Shown here: piece after piece, positions 26,927 through 36,020 of the stretch | How the letters are laid out: each line of letters starts with the position of its first letter | Numbering within the stretch: the stretch's first letter is position 1 | DNA from: CAVVUC01 sp963751395 | Lineage (GTDB): Bacteria > Verrucomicrobiota > Verrucomicrobiia > Chthoniobacterales > Chthoniobacteraceae | Direction of reading: 5' to 3' | Assembly (NCBI GenBank): GCA_963751395.1 | Contig: CAVVUC010000004.1 | Location: 809,896-873,895, forward strand | Length of the DNA: 64,000 nt | Notes under the pieces: model-generated | What the model saw: the letters and a program-made list of their open reading frames with translations, nothing else | What the model was told of the DNA's origin: nothing | The model's database searches: none | Made by a program: the position numbers and the translations under genes

Positions 26927-28786
26927 TTACTTTTGGTTCTTTGACGCGCTTTTCTTCGCGTCGTTCAATCCGTCCAGCACGATTTGCTGCGTGAGCAGTT
27001 CGGGCAGGACGATCGGACTGGCCGATCGATCGGCGGGATAGATCACGTAAAGCGGCACACCGGCGCGGCCGAATTGTTTCAGCGCTTTGGTGATGTCGGC
27101 GGCACCGTTCGTCCAGTCGGCTTTCAGAAAAAGAACGTCGTCCTTTTTGAACGCCTCCTGCACCGCCCCGGATTTCAACACGAGCCGTTCGTTCACTTTG
27201 CAGTTGATGCACCACTCGGCGGTGAAATCGACGAAGACGATGCGGTCCGACTTCAAAGCCGATTGCAGAGCCGGCTCGAACGCTCCCGTGTCGGCGCGGA
27301 GTTGCTGGGCGAGCACGTATCCGAACCAGACCGCCGTTGCCAGCACTAGCACGCCCATGACTTGTTTCACGCGCACCATCCAGAGGCCCGGTTTCGGCAG
27401 GAAACGCATCCACGCGGGATTGAGCGTGAGCAGAAAATACGGCAGCGCCATTCCCGCGGCGATCGTGGCGAAAAAGGAAAAGATGATCAGCGGTGGCTGC
27501 GCGAGCGCGAAACCGATTGCCGGACCGAGCAGCGGCGCGGTGCAGGCGGAGCCCATGAGCGTCGTGAAAAGGCCATGCACAAACGAACCGCCCAAGCCTT
27601 CCTTCGATGTGAGTGCGGCGAGTTTCGTATTCAAGCCACCGGGCAGCATCACCTCGAACGCGCCGACTAGATTCAATCCGAAGACCACGCAGATCACGAG
27701 CATCGCGGCGATGAACCCTTTGCTCTGAAATTGGAACGACCAGTTGAGTCCAAAAATGACAATCAGCGCCGCGAGTCCGAGAAACCACGCGAACACACCC
27801 GCGCAATAGGCCAGGCCCAGCTCGAAGACGCGGCTTCGCGACTGACCCGACTGGCTGATGAATCCGTAGATTTTCAGCGTGATGACCGGCAGCACGCAGG
27901 GCATGACGTTCAGGAGCAGTCCGCCGAGGAAGCCAAGGAGCAGGTAGCGGAGGAGGGTTGAGGGAGAAGACGACGGAGGCGCGGAGCTTTGAGGCGCGAT
28001 GAACCAGCCTTCGCGCGACGCGCCTTCCCCGAGCGCGAGCACGCCGGCGAGTTGGTCGGGCGGACCGCTGGTGACTTTCACGCTGATGATGCGGTCGCCG
28101 CTTCGAGACGTTCCAATCGTCGGGTGCTCGATCACCATTGAGGACGAAGGCAGGGGGAAAAATTCGAGCTTGTCGATTCCCGGGCCGGAAACCTCCAGCG
28201 ACGCAATGCCGGCTTTCGACTCCCATTTGTATGTGAACGGCTTCGCACCGGTCTTCGGCAGCAGCGCGCGATATTTCGAGAAAATCTCCGTGTTCGCGGG
28301 CTGGCTTTCCGAGGCGACCGGCAACGTCACCGCCAGTGTCGCGTCGCCGGGGATGCAGAGCTTTTCGCACACGAGCCAGTTCGCCTTCGCGTTGAGTGTG
28401 ATTTCGCGCGCGTCGATTTTTTCCGGCGGCGTGATTTCGACGAGCAACAGCACTTCGTCGCGGTAGGCGTAGGTGATGAGATCGCCTTCTTCGGTGATCC
28501 TTTCCGGGATCGGCCATTGGATCGCGCCTGCTTTGAATCCCTGCGGCATCGTCCACTCGATCTTCGTCGCAAGCCCGGAGTCACCGGGATGCTGCCAGTA
28601 GCTGTGCCAGCCCGGCGCCATTTTCAAAAGCAGGCCGGCGGTGAACGACCGGCCGGGCGTGATCGCGTTCGTGTCCGCGAGAAGCGATGCCTGCACGATC
28701 TGGCGTCCCTGATGCATCTGCGCCTGGGTTTCAAGGCAGGCCGCCAGAACGAGCACAACGAGCAAAGCAAATTTTCTGCGAAACAT
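26927..28786 (-). CDS. dsbD: Thiol:disulfide interchange protein, DsbD-like
   Basis: DsbD moves reducing power from cytoplasmic thioredoxin across the inner membrane. The 619-residue protein has a signal peptide, an N-terminal periplasmic domain with the cysteine pair in WLVCEKLCIP (about residues 115-125), a membrane domain of about eight helices starting LLNVMPCVLPVITLK with the partner cysteine in GSACTAPLLGP, and a C-terminal thioredoxin domain with AEWCINCK. I start at the ATG of MFRRKFALL; a Met five codons upstream is possible. The redoxin gene follows directly. Confidence 0.92.
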   Translation of the reverse strand: MFRRKFALLVVLVLAACLETQAQMHQGRQIVQASLLADTNAITPGRSFTAGLLLKMAPGWHSYWQHPGDSGLATKIEWTMPQGFKAGAIQWPIPERITEEGDLITYAYRDEVLLLVEITPPEKIDAREITLNAKANWLVCEKLCIPGDATLAVTLPVASESQPANTEIFSKYRALLPKTGAKPFTYKWESKAGIASLEVSGPGIDKLEFFPLPSSSMVIEHPTIGTSRSGDRIISVKVTSGPPDQLAGVLALGEGASREGWFIAPQSSAPPSSSPSTLLRYLLLGFLGGLLLNVMPCVLPVITLKIYGFISQSGQSRSRVFELGLAYCAGVFAWFLGLAALIVIFGLNWSFQFQSKGFIAAMLVICVVFGLNLVGAFEVMLPGGLNTKLAALTSKEGLGGSFVHGLFTTLMGSACTAPLLGPAIGFALAQPPLIIFSFFATIAAGMALPYFLLTLNPAWMRFLPKPGLWMVRVKQVMGVLVLATAVWFGYVLAQQLRADTGAFEPALQSALKSDRIVFVDFTAEWCINCKVNERLVLKSGAVQEAFKKDDVLFLKADWTNGAADITKALKQFGRAGVPLYVIYPADRSASPIVLPELLTQQIVLDGLNDAKKSASKNQK

Positions 28787-28981
28787 GGCTACATCATACA
28801 TCGCGGGAATGACGCATCAAATCAGGGTTTCCTCGCAGACCGGTCTGTTGCCGGCGATGTCACATTTTGATGGAGGATCAGAGTTGGGATTTACGACAGC
28901 GAACGAACAAGCTATCAACAGCGTCATCGCCATGGAAAACGAACACAATTTCACCGCAGGCGCACCGCCGGGTCGCGAACC

Positions 28982-29563
28982 ATGAACTGGGCCAATCGAC
29001 TCACCGTCGCCCGATTGTTTCTCACCGTGATCTTCGTCGCGGTGGTGAGTTCGAACGCCCGTTTTGGCCACACGTTGGGGCTGGTTCTTTTCGTCGTCGC
29101 CGGCATCACCGACTACGTGGACGGCCTGATCGCGCGGCGCTTTGCGATGGTCACGGATTTTGGGAAACTCATGGACCCGCTCGTGGACAAGATCATGATG
29201 GCGGCGGCGTTTATCTGTCTGGTGCCGATCGGCGCGATTCCATCCTGGGTGGCGGTTATCATCATCAGCCGCGAGTTTTTGATCACCGGACTGCGGCTGC
29301 TGGCGCTGTCTAAGGGCAGGCTCCTCGCCGCCGAATCGCTGGGAAAGCACAAGACGACCTGGCAAATCGTCACGGTGATTTTTTTCCTGCTGCTCCTGTC
29401 GGTGCGCGAGTTCAGGGGCGACGACTTGTCTGCGATGCCGGCATGGTATCAAACGACATGGAATTACGGCGGGAGCGCCCTGCTTTTCATCGCGGTGACG
29501 CTGACGCTGGTTTCAGGCATCGGCTACCTGCTGAAAAACAGGGCCGTGATCGAGATGCAATGA
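28982..29563 (+). CDS. pgsA: CDP-diacylglycerol--glycerol-3-phosphate 3-phosphatidyltransferase
   Basis: PgsA makes phosphatidylglycerol phosphate, the committed step to PG and cardiolipin. The 193-residue membrane protein has about five helices and the complete CDP-alcohol phosphotransferase signature spaced D..DG..AR........G...D...D in DYVDGLIARR and DFGKLMDPLVDK. N-terminal MNWANRLTVARL is typical. Its 3' end overlaps the convergent Wza-like gene by 40 bases. It is divergent from the dsbD-like gene across a 195-bp region that must hold both promoters. Confidence 0.93.
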   Translation: MNWANRLTVARLFLTVIFVAVVSSNARFGHTLGLVLFVVAGITDYVDGLIARRFAMVTDFGKLMDPLVDKIMMAAAFICLVPIGAIPSWVAVIIISREFLITGLRLLALSKGRLLAAESLGKHKTTWQIVTVIFFLLLLSVREFRGDDLSAMPAWYQTTWNYGGSALLFIAVTLTLVSGIGYLLKNRAVIEMQ

Positions 29564-30138
29564 AGCCGGGGTCTCGTCGAGTACCAGCTTTGCGGGACTT
29601 CGACCTGATCGCCGGGATACACTTTTGGATCGGTGGAAGGGTCCTTGCGAATTTTCCGGGTGTCGATGATCTGCGCCTTGCCCTCGTGAACGAGTCGCAC
29701 TTTTTTCTGGTCGGCGAAATCGTTGAATCCGCCTGCGGCATTGATGCTCGACATCAGTGTGAGGTCGGAGGTGTAAGGGATACGCCCCGGCGCACGGACC
29801 GACCCGCCCACGTTCACGAAGCGCTGTCCGGTCTGAATGCCGATCGTGATGTTCGGGTGGGTGTAGATTTCCTCGGCCTTCAGTTTGTTCTCGATGACGG
29901 TCTGCGCCTGGGAAGGGGCAAGCCCGCCGATTTTCACGGTATTGATGTAAGGCAGGTTGATGTTCCCCTGATCGTCGATCGTGTACTGGGCGGAGAAGGC
30001 GGCGATTTCATCGGTCGGAACTCCTGCCAGCCGAATCTCGATGGAATCACCGGAGCGCAGAGTTGCCTGGGCGAGCGCCCCGTTTACGAATGCGAGCGCC
30101 AGCAGAAGGATGAGGGAAGCGAGTTTCACAGTTTTCAT
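29524..30138 (-). CDS. Polysaccharide export protein (Wza-like, Poly_export plus SLBB)
   Basis: A 204-residue secreted protein with a signal peptide (residues 1-23), then the Poly_export domain (LRSGDSIEIRLAGVP, QYTIDDQGNINLPYI) and an SLBB-type domain (VNVGGSVRAPGRIPYTSDLTL, VYPGDQVEVPQ). It is much shorter than Wza (about 380 residues) and has no lipobox, so it lacks the outer-membrane helix barrel. It lies eight bases below the Wzc-like kinase and completes an exopolysaccharide export set with the upstream barrel protein. The last 18 residues read through the end of pgsA and look unconserved. Confidence 0.85.
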   Translation of the reverse strand: MKTVKLASLILLLALAFVNGALAQATLRSGDSIEIRLAGVPTDEIAAFSAQYTIDDQGNINLPYINTVKIGGLAPSQAQTVIENKLKAEEIYTHPNITIGIQTGQRFVNVGGSVRAPGRIPYTSDLTLMSSINAAGGFNDFADQKKVRLVHEGKAQIIDTRKIRKDPSTDPKVYPGDQVEVPQSWYSTRPRLHCISITALFFSR

Positions 30139-30146
30139 TTTGGTTC

Positions 30147-32300
30147 CTAGTATTGTTCTTCCCCGCGCACAGGGCGGCTGCTGGAGACGGGTGCGTTGGC
30201 AGGCTGGGTCTTGGCAGCTTTCTTTTTCTCCGTCGGCTGCGGCGCGTAGTAATCGTAGTAGTTCGTGTAGTACTGGTAGCCCTGGTCGTGCTTGGTATCG
30301 ACTTTGTTCAGGACGACGCCCAGCAGATTCCCGCCAACGTTGTGGACGGCGTGTTTTACGCGCTGGAGCATCGAACGCGGGAAGCGCCGGTGTTCGATGA
30401 CCATGAGCGTCATATCGACCTCGCTGGCAAGCACCGAGCCGTCGCTGACGCCGAGGATGGGCGGTGAATCAAAAAAGACCAGGTCGTACTGATGCTTCAC
30501 TTTTTGAATGAGGTCGGCCATGCGCTGGGAGTTGAGGATGCCAACGGAGTCCTCGGGCAGAATTCCGCTGGGCACGAAGGAGAGATTGTCCACCTTTGTC
30601 GGCCTGACGACTTCCTCGAACGGCATGTTGCGGGTGAGGTAGTCCGTGAGACCGAAGTTGTTCTCGACATTGAACAGCTTGTGTTGCGACGGACGGCGCA
30701 AGTCGGCGTCCACGACGAGCACGTTGTAGCCGCCCTTCGCGCAGGTGAAAGCGAGGTTGCAAAGCGTCGTGGATTTGCCTTCGCCGGGTCCGCCGCTGAT
30801 GAGCGTGATGGTGTTGGCGTCCGGATTCTTGCGGTTGAATTCCATGTTGGTGCGCAAGATTCGATAGGCTTCCGCATCGGGCGTGTCGCCCGGCTCATTT
30901 TGCAGAACGCCAACATTTTTCGGAACCACCGCCAGCACGGGAACCCCGAGGAATTTCTCCACGTCTTCGAGGGATTTGACGCTGGTGTCGAGGTACTCGA
31001 TGAAAAATGCGAGGCCGATTCCGATAATGAGACCAATCAAAACCGCAAGCGCAAGGCAGGCCGGCACGTTTGGCTTGGAGGGATAAATCGCAGGTTCGGC
31101 GCGCTCCCAAATCTTCGCGGGCGTGAAGGAGATCTGCCCCTGCATTTTTTCCGTTGCGAGGCGCGTTTCCGCGGAGTCGAGAATCCTCTTCGCCTGGATG
31201 TAGGCACTCTTCGCGTCAATGTATTCGGCGCTCTTGGTCTTGTTTTTTTGATAGCCTGCTTTCGTCGAGGCGAGCTTTTCCTCGAGCACTTTAAGGGTTG
31301 CCTCGGACACGCGCAGGCGGGTGGTTATTGAACCACGAAGGGCCTGAATTTGTTCATTGAGCTGCCTGCCATAGACCTCGATCGATGCGCGAAGAGAAGC
31401 AACTTTCGGGTGTTTCTGTCCGTAACCGGAACTGAGCAGTCTGGCCTCCTCGGCTTTTGAGTCCTGATAAAGCGGCAGCACCTTCGTGACGGTCGGGTCG
31501 TCGATATTGAGCAGATGAAGTGCGACCATGACTTCCTCCGGCTTCAGTTTTTCGATCTGTTCGGCCTGCGTCTTGAGCGTTGCGACTTGCACGCGCGATT
31601 CGTTCACCTGTTCCTCGTCCTTTAGCACGCTGCGTGTTTCAGACGTGTCCGCTGTTTCCAAGGTGTCCGGATTGAGATCGACGATTCCTTCCTCGACGCG
31701 AATACGCGCCGCTTCGGCGGCGGCCTTCTCGACTTTGTTGCGTTGCTTTGTGACTTCCTCCTCCAGTTGAGCCAGGCTTCGGTCCATCAGTCCCTGCTGA
31801 TCCTGCCGGCGCTTTTGCTGATAAACGACCGCGATGGAATTCGCGATGTCGGCAGCCTCACGGTTGTCTGTGCTGTAAACGCCGATTTCAAGGAGATCGG
31901 TGTTGCGCACTTCGCGGACATCCAGCGCCTGGCGCAGTTTGAAATAAGCCTCCTCTTTTGTCAGGCCGCGCCCGCTGGTGGCGGACCACTTGGGAATCAG
32001 CTTCAGGTCGTCGATGACCGGGTAGAGGATTTCCTTTTGCTGGATGATTTGGAACTGCGTCGGGGCGAATGTCGCATCCTTGGTCCCGCGCAATCCTTCA
32101 TTGCCGAAGATTTTCAGGCCGGCATCGTCCGGCTTCACCTCCATGGTGACTTTTGAAAAATACTGGCGCGGTAGAAAATAAACCGTGATACCCGCCGTGA
32201 TCATCACGAGCAGGAAGGTGAGAAAGATGATGCCCGCCCGAACCTTGACGACGCGCCAATAGTCTAGGAAATGCAGTTTTACTTCGCTGGAGTCATTCAT
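30147..32300 (-). CDS. Wzc-like chain-length regulator and BY-kinase
   Basis: A 717-residue polysaccharide co-polymerase with a fused tyrosine autokinase. From the chosen ATG (MNDSSEVKLH) it has an N-terminal Wzz helix (about residues 23-43), a long coiled-coil periplasmic part, a second helix (about residues 430-450) ending the Wzz domain, and a kinase with Walker A SGGPGEGKSTT, Walker A' VLVVDADLRRP and Walker B VFFDSPP. The C terminus has a tyrosine cluster (YQYYTNYYDYYAPQ), the usual autophosphorylation tail. It controls polymer length and export together with the adjacent Wza-like and barrel proteins. Confidence 0.92.
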   Translation of the reverse strand: MNDSSEVKLHFLDYWRVVKVRAGIIFLTFLLVMITAGITVYFLPRQYFSKVTMEVKPDDAGLKIFGNEGLRGTKDATFAPTQFQIIQQKEILYPVIDDLKLIPKWSATSGRGLTKEEAYFKLRQALDVREVRNTDLLEIGVYSTDNREAADIANSIAVVYQQKRRQDQQGLMDRSLAQLEEEVTKQRNKVEKAAAEAARIRVEEGIVDLNPDTLETADTSETRSVLKDEEQVNESRVQVATLKTQAEQIEKLKPEEVMVALHLLNIDDPTVTKVLPLYQDSKAEEARLLSSGYGQKHPKVASLRASIEVYGRQLNEQIQALRGSITTRLRVSEATLKVLEEKLASTKAGYQKNKTKSAEYIDAKSAYIQAKRILDSAETRLATEKMQGQISFTPAKIWERAEPAIYPSKPNVPACLALAVLIGLIIGIGLAFFIEYLDTSVKSLEDVEKFLGVPVLAVVPKNVGVLQNEPGDTPDAEAYRILRTNMEFNRKNPDANTITLISGGPGEGKSTTLCNLAFTCAKGGYNVLVVDADLRRPSQHKLFNVENNFGLTDYLTRNMPFEEVVRPTKVDNLSFVPSGILPEDSVGILNSQRMADLIQKVKHQYDLVFFDSPPILGVSDGSVLASEVDMTLMVIEHRRFPRSMLQRVKHAVHNVGGNLLGVVLNKVDTKHDQGYQYYTNYYDYYAPQPTEKKKAAKTQPANAPVSSSRPVRGEEQY

Positions 32301-32414
32301 ATATGGTGGATGCCGTGGTGGGATGGGAAAAGTGACGGTGATAATAACCCGAGTCCCTGTTTTCCGCAAGTGGTCCGGCGCGACAGGGTCGAAAGCGCGT
32401 AAACCGGCACGGGT

Positions 32415-33827
32415 TTAGAAAGCATAGGTGCCGCCGAGGAAGAACTGGTTCCGGTAGTAATTTGAGTAAGAATACGTGTACGAGGTGTCGTATAAGTTAT
32501 ACGATGCGGTCAGCGTAATGTGCCGGTTGATCACGTATTGCAGGCCAATGCTGAAACCGATGTCGTCTTCCACGAAATCGCTGCCAGTGCCCACCGCGGC
32601 AGTCGTGATGTGGTTGTAGTTCGCGGAGAGGCTGGCGGTGATTCTTCCGGTCAGGACGTGGTTGATCCCGATCGAGGTTCGGAAGCTGGTCTGCTCCTGC
32701 GATGAAATGTTGCCAGGCTGCAAACCAAACCAGTTGCTCCAGGTGATGTTCGACTGGTGGCCGTAGATGTAGGAAAGCGTCGATTCGAAATAAGGCGACA
32801 CCTGTGAGTCTATCCCGGCAGTCTCGTATATGCGGGTCTGCATGCCGGCTCGCACGGTGCCGCGCAATCGCGGACTGAACGTGCTGTCCAGCCCGAGAAG
32901 GAAAAACTGCGAGGTCGAATCTGCCGACTGCGTGTTTGGGTAGGTGTCCAGTGCTCCCCGAACCTCGACCACGGCGGTGGTTCGGGGTGAAAGGAGATAC
33001 CGGAACTGAAACCCCAGGGTATTGCTGAAAAGATCACTGCCTTGCTGGTCTTGGTTCTCGTAGAGCGTCGTTCCAAAATTATAGCTCGCCACTGTGGACA
33101 TCCTCGCGGTCCACAAATACGTGAGGTCGATCTTGGCATTGCCGACGAGGTAATTGCCTGTGTTGTTCGTCGGGGCTGTGATGATGTTAAAATTCGGTTG
33201 CGAAAGAAGCGAGAGACTTGCCGCTGTCGAGACACTGAGTCGTGGGTTGAACCTGTGGTAAAAGACAAACTCCAGGCGGTCGTTGTAATCCATCACACTC
33301 CCCGGCCGGTCCCAGTAGAACAGCCCGCCAATCACCGCGTCCAAAGTGTAAGCGGTCCTTGGACTCGCAGACTGCACAGCGACCACAAGGCTGGCATTCG
33401 TGACCGAGCTTCCCACCCTCGGGTTCTGCTGAGCGCCCGGGGCCGGATTCGTGGGAGCGGAGAAGATGTTGTCGTCGTAGCCCTGCGACAAAGAGACGCT
33501 GAACCTCAAAGGTGGAGCGTTGAACCGGCCCTGCCCGGGCGTCAATGTAACCGGGAGATTTCCGTAAGCCGAGGGCACTTCGATCGGAGCCGCCGGAGCG
33601 GGAGCCGGAGTGCCTCCCCCGGCGCCGGCGCCTGTCTGTCCCGCAGGCGGAGTCGTTTCCCCTCCGACAGATGGAATCAGCACCGATGCAGCTCCGCTCC
33701 CGGTTCCTTGTTCCGAGGGCGTGATGCTTGAGCTGCCGCTTCCTGACGAGGAATCCGCCTGCTGGGCAAGGACCGTTTGAAAAGAAAAACAGCCCGCTAA
33801 AACTAAGGCGGTCCAGCTTCGGTTCAT
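32415..33827 (-). CDS. Outer-membrane beta-barrel protein of the EPS locus
   Basis: A 470-residue protein with a signal peptide (cleavage near VLAQ), a low-complexity Ser/Gly/Pro/Ala linker to about residue 95, and then alternating amphipathic strands rich in aromatic girdles (FSVSLSQGYDDNIFSA, ITASLSANYNHITTA). It ends in Phe (FFLGGTYAF), the outer-membrane insertion signal. Barrels like this accompany Wza/Wzc genes in Verrucomicrobiota and may be the outer-membrane exit for polymer, compensating for the short Wza-like protein; that is inference. It is the first gene of the minus-strand EPS set. Confidence 0.8.
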   Translation of the reverse strand: MNRSWTALVLAGCFSFQTVLAQQADSSSGSGSSSITPSEQGTGSGAASVLIPSVGGETTPPAGQTGAGAGGGTPAPAPAAPIEVPSAYGNLPVTLTPGQGRFNAPPLRFSVSLSQGYDDNIFSAPTNPAPGAQQNPRVGSSVTNASLVVAVQSASPRTAYTLDAVIGGLFYWDRPGSVMDYNDRLEFVFYHRFNPRLSVSTAASLSLLSQPNFNIITAPTNNTGNYLVGNAKIDLTYLWTARMSTVASYNFGTTLYENQDQQGSDLFSNTLGFQFRYLLSPRTTAVVEVRGALDTYPNTQSADSTSQFFLLGLDSTFSPRLRGTVRAGMQTRIYETAGIDSQVSPYFESTLSYIYGHQSNITWSNWFGLQPGNISSQEQTSFRTSIGINHVLTGRITASLSANYNHITTAAVGTGSDFVEDDIGFSIGLQYVINRHITLTASYNLYDTSYTYSYSNYYRNQFFLGGTYAF

Positions 33828-34000
33828 TTCATGGATGGGATTTGCGCACAGTGGTCGGCGAAAAGTGGACTTGAATTAGCGAATCGCCAAAGGCTAGGCA
33901 ACTGAATTATGGCGCGCTCAAAAATGACTTGCGCTCAGCACCGCCCAAAGTTAGAGACGGCATCGTGAATACGTTGCATTGGTGGCGATAAAGACGGGCT

Positions 34001-34019
34001 TGCTCCGAAGTTCGGAGCA
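34001..34019. repeat. Perfect 19-nt dyad upstream of hisI
   Basis: TGCTCCGAAGTTCGGAGCA has two 9-nt arms around one central G. It lies in the 269-bp spacer between the divergent barrel gene and hisI, 31 bases before a strong terminator hairpin. It could be an operator, or one hairpin of a small transcribed RNA. Confidence 0.55.
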
Positions 34020-34049
34020 GTTCTCCCGCTGCCATGCGTTGAACTTCCC

Positions 34050-34086
34050 GCCCGATGATTCCATTTACGAATCGTCGGGCTTTTTT
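34050..34086 (+). terminator. Rho-independent terminator just before hisI
   Basis: A 12-bp stem (34050-34061 with 34069-34080, one G-U pair in RNA), a seven-base loop and a run of six T on the plus strand. It ends 10 bases before the hisI ATG, so it stops a plus-strand transcript arising in the spacer rather than any upstream coding gene, since the neighbouring gene runs the other way. Confidence 0.8.
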
Positions 34087-34096
34087 ATCTCAAAAT

Positions 34097-34477
34097 ATGA
34101 ACCTCGATTTCAAATTTAACGCCGACGGCCTCATCCCCGCGATCGTGCAGGACAGCAAAACGAACCGCGTGTTGATGATGGCGTGGATGAACGCGACCTC
34201 GATCGAAAAAACCGTCGAAACCGGCCTCATGCATTACTGGAGCCGCTCGCGCAAAAAGCTGTGGCTGAAAGGCGAGACCAGCGGACACACCCAGCGAGTC
34301 GTCCGGTGGTTCAAGGATTGCGACGCAGACACGCTCCTTTTTCAAGTGGAGCAGACCAGCGGGGCGTGCCACACCGGCTACGAGAGTTGTTTTTTTCAGC
34401 CCATGAACCAGGACGGATCGCCGGCGGAAATTACCGAGCAGAAAATTTTTGATCCCGAAAAAACCTACCACGGATGA
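34097..34477 (+). CDS. hisI: Phosphoribosyl-AMP cyclohydrolase
   Basis: HisI opens the adenine ring of PR-AMP in histidine synthesis. The 126-residue monofunctional enzyme has LIPAIVQDSKTNRVLMMAWMN, the WSRSRKKLWLKGETSGH core, the DCDADTLLF metal motif, and the zinc-binding CHTGYESCFF. There is no HisE domain. The start ATG lies directly after a terminator T-run with no Shine-Dalgarno, so its expression may depend on terminator readthrough. trpE follows 55 bases downstream. Confidence 0.93.
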   Translation: MNLDFKFNADGLIPAIVQDSKTNRVLMMAWMNATSIEKTVETGLMHYWSRSRKKLWLKGETSGHTQRVVRWFKDCDADTLLFQVEQTSGACHTGYESCFFQPMNQDGSPAEITEQKIFDPEKTYHG

Positions 34478-34532
34478 AGCTGATTTCGCGGATGGCGCAT
34501 CCGGGCTTTCCACGAGATCCCTGGTTCAAAGA

Positions 34533-36020
34533 ATGAGCGCGACAATCAAAACGAGCCGCGAAGAGTTTCGCGAACTGGCAAAAAAGGGAAACCTGATTCC
34601 CGTTTTCACCGAGTTGATCGCCGACTGCGAGACACCGGTCTCGGCGTTTTCCAAGATCGACGACGGAGGCTATTCGTTCCTGCTCGAATCGGCGGAGCAC
34701 ATCGACAAAGGCGGGCGCTACTCCTTTGTCGGCAGCAATCCGCGCGTCATTTTCCAGAGCACCGGACAAACGATTCGCATTTCGGAAAACGGTGCCGCGC
34801 AGGAGTTCCAGACAGCGGGCGATCCATTGATCGAGCTGGAGAAATTGATGAGCCGGTTTCAGCCCGTTGCCATCGCGGACCTGCCGCGGTTCACCGGCGG
34901 CGCGGTCGGATACCTCGGCTACGACATGGTTCGCTTTTTCGAGCCGACGATCGGCGGGCCGCCAAAGGACGAACTGCAATTGCCGGAGAGCTTTTTTTTC
35001 ATCACCGACACGCTGCTCATCTTCGATCACCAGCTCCGCCGGCTGCGCGTCCTCGCCAACGCGCACATCGAGCAGGACGCCGATGCGGCCTACGATGCCG
35101 CCTGCGGCCAGATCGGGCGGATTCTGAAAAAGCTCGCGCAACCGGCGCAACTGCCGGCGATTGACATTTACCGCGAGCCGCAGCCAGTGACACCGCGCTC
35201 GAACACGACCCGCGAGGAATACCACGGCATGGTACGCGCGTCGCATGAATACATCCACGCCGGAGACATCTTCCAGATCGTGCCGTCGCAGCGGTTCGAG
35301 ACCGACTACCAGGGCGATGCGCTCACGCTTTATCGTTCGCTGCGGTTCGTGAATCCGTCGCCCTACATGTTCTGTTTGAAATTTGCGGGCGAATTCGCGC
35401 TGGTCGGGAGCTCGCCCGAAGTCCACGTCCGCGCGATCAGCGGCAGAGTCGAAATCCGCCCCATCGCCGGCACGCGCCGCCGCGGCGGGACCGAGGAGGA
35501 AGACGAAAGAAACGCCCGGGAGCTGCTCGCCGATCCGAAGGAACGCGCCGAGCATCTCATGCTCGTCGATCTGGCGCGCAACGACGTGGGGCGAATCGCC
35601 GAGTTCGGCACCGTGCGCGTGACCGATTTCATGACGATCGAGAAATACAGCCACGTCATGCACATCGTCTCGAACGTCATCGGCACCCTGCGCAAAGACA
35701 AGAGCGCCTACGACGTGATGCGCGCGACTTTTCCTGCCGGCACTGTTTCCGGTTCTCCGAAAGTCCGGGCCATGCAGATCATCAACCAGCTCGAAAAAAG
35801 CAAGCGCGGCACCTACGCCGGAGCGGTTGGCTACTTTGGGTTCGACGGCAATTCCGACTCCTGCATCGCGCTGCGGACTGTGGTGCTGAAGGACGGCAAA
35901 GCCTTTGTCCAGGCTGGCGGCGGCGTGGTCGCCGATTCCACGCCGGAGGGCGAATACCAGGAAACGGTGAACAAGGCGATGGGGATGATGAGGGCGATTG
36001 AAAGGGCGAAGGAAATTTAG
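34533..36020 (+). CDS. trpE: Anthranilate synthase component I
   Basis: TrpE makes anthranilate from chorismate with ammonia supplied by TrpG. The 495-residue protein starts at MSATIKTSREEFRELA and has the N-terminal Anth_synt_I_N domain with the inhibitor-binding LLESAE segment. The chorismate-binding domain carries PSPYMFCLKF, PIAGTRRRG, LVDLARNDVGR, TFPAGTVSGSPKVRAM and GGGVVADSTPEGEYQET. All catalytic landmarks are present. It is separated from trpG by a four-helix protein remnant. Confidence 0.95.
   Translation: MSATIKTSREEFRELAKKGNLIPVFTELIADCETPVSAFSKIDDGGYSFLLESAEHIDKGGRYSFVGSNPRVIFQSTGQTIRISENGAAQEFQTAGDPLIELEKLMSRFQPVAIADLPRFTGGAVGYLGYDMVRFFEPTIGGPPKDELQLPESFFFITDTLLIFDHQLRRLRVLANAHIEQDADAAYDAACGQIGRILKKLAQPAQLPAIDIYREPQPVTPRSNTTREEYHGMVRASHEYIHAGDIFQIVPSQRFETDYQGDALTLYRSLRFVNPSPYMFCLKFAGEFALVGSSPEVHVRAISGRVEIRPIAGTRRRGGTEEEDERNARELLADPKERAEHLMLVDLARNDVGRIAEFGTVRVTDFMTIEKYSHVMHIVSNVIGTLRKDKSAYDVMRATFPAGTVSGSPKVRAMQIINQLEKSKRGTYAGAVGYFGFDGNSDSCIALRTVVLKDGKAFVQAGGGVVADSTPEGEYQETVNKAMGMMRAIERAKEI

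Noticed and set aside
26394..28556. 720-codon minus-strand frame overlapping the redoxin and DsbD genes in another frame
   Set aside because: It lacks membrane helices and motifs and is Arg/His-rich; the alternative frames hold two clear families.
28785..28985. Small plus-strand frame overlapping the pgsA start by four bases
   Set aside because: The overlap is attractive, but the frame also overlaps the dsbD start region, has no family resemblance and no ribosome site; at most its last 17 codons might be a leader.
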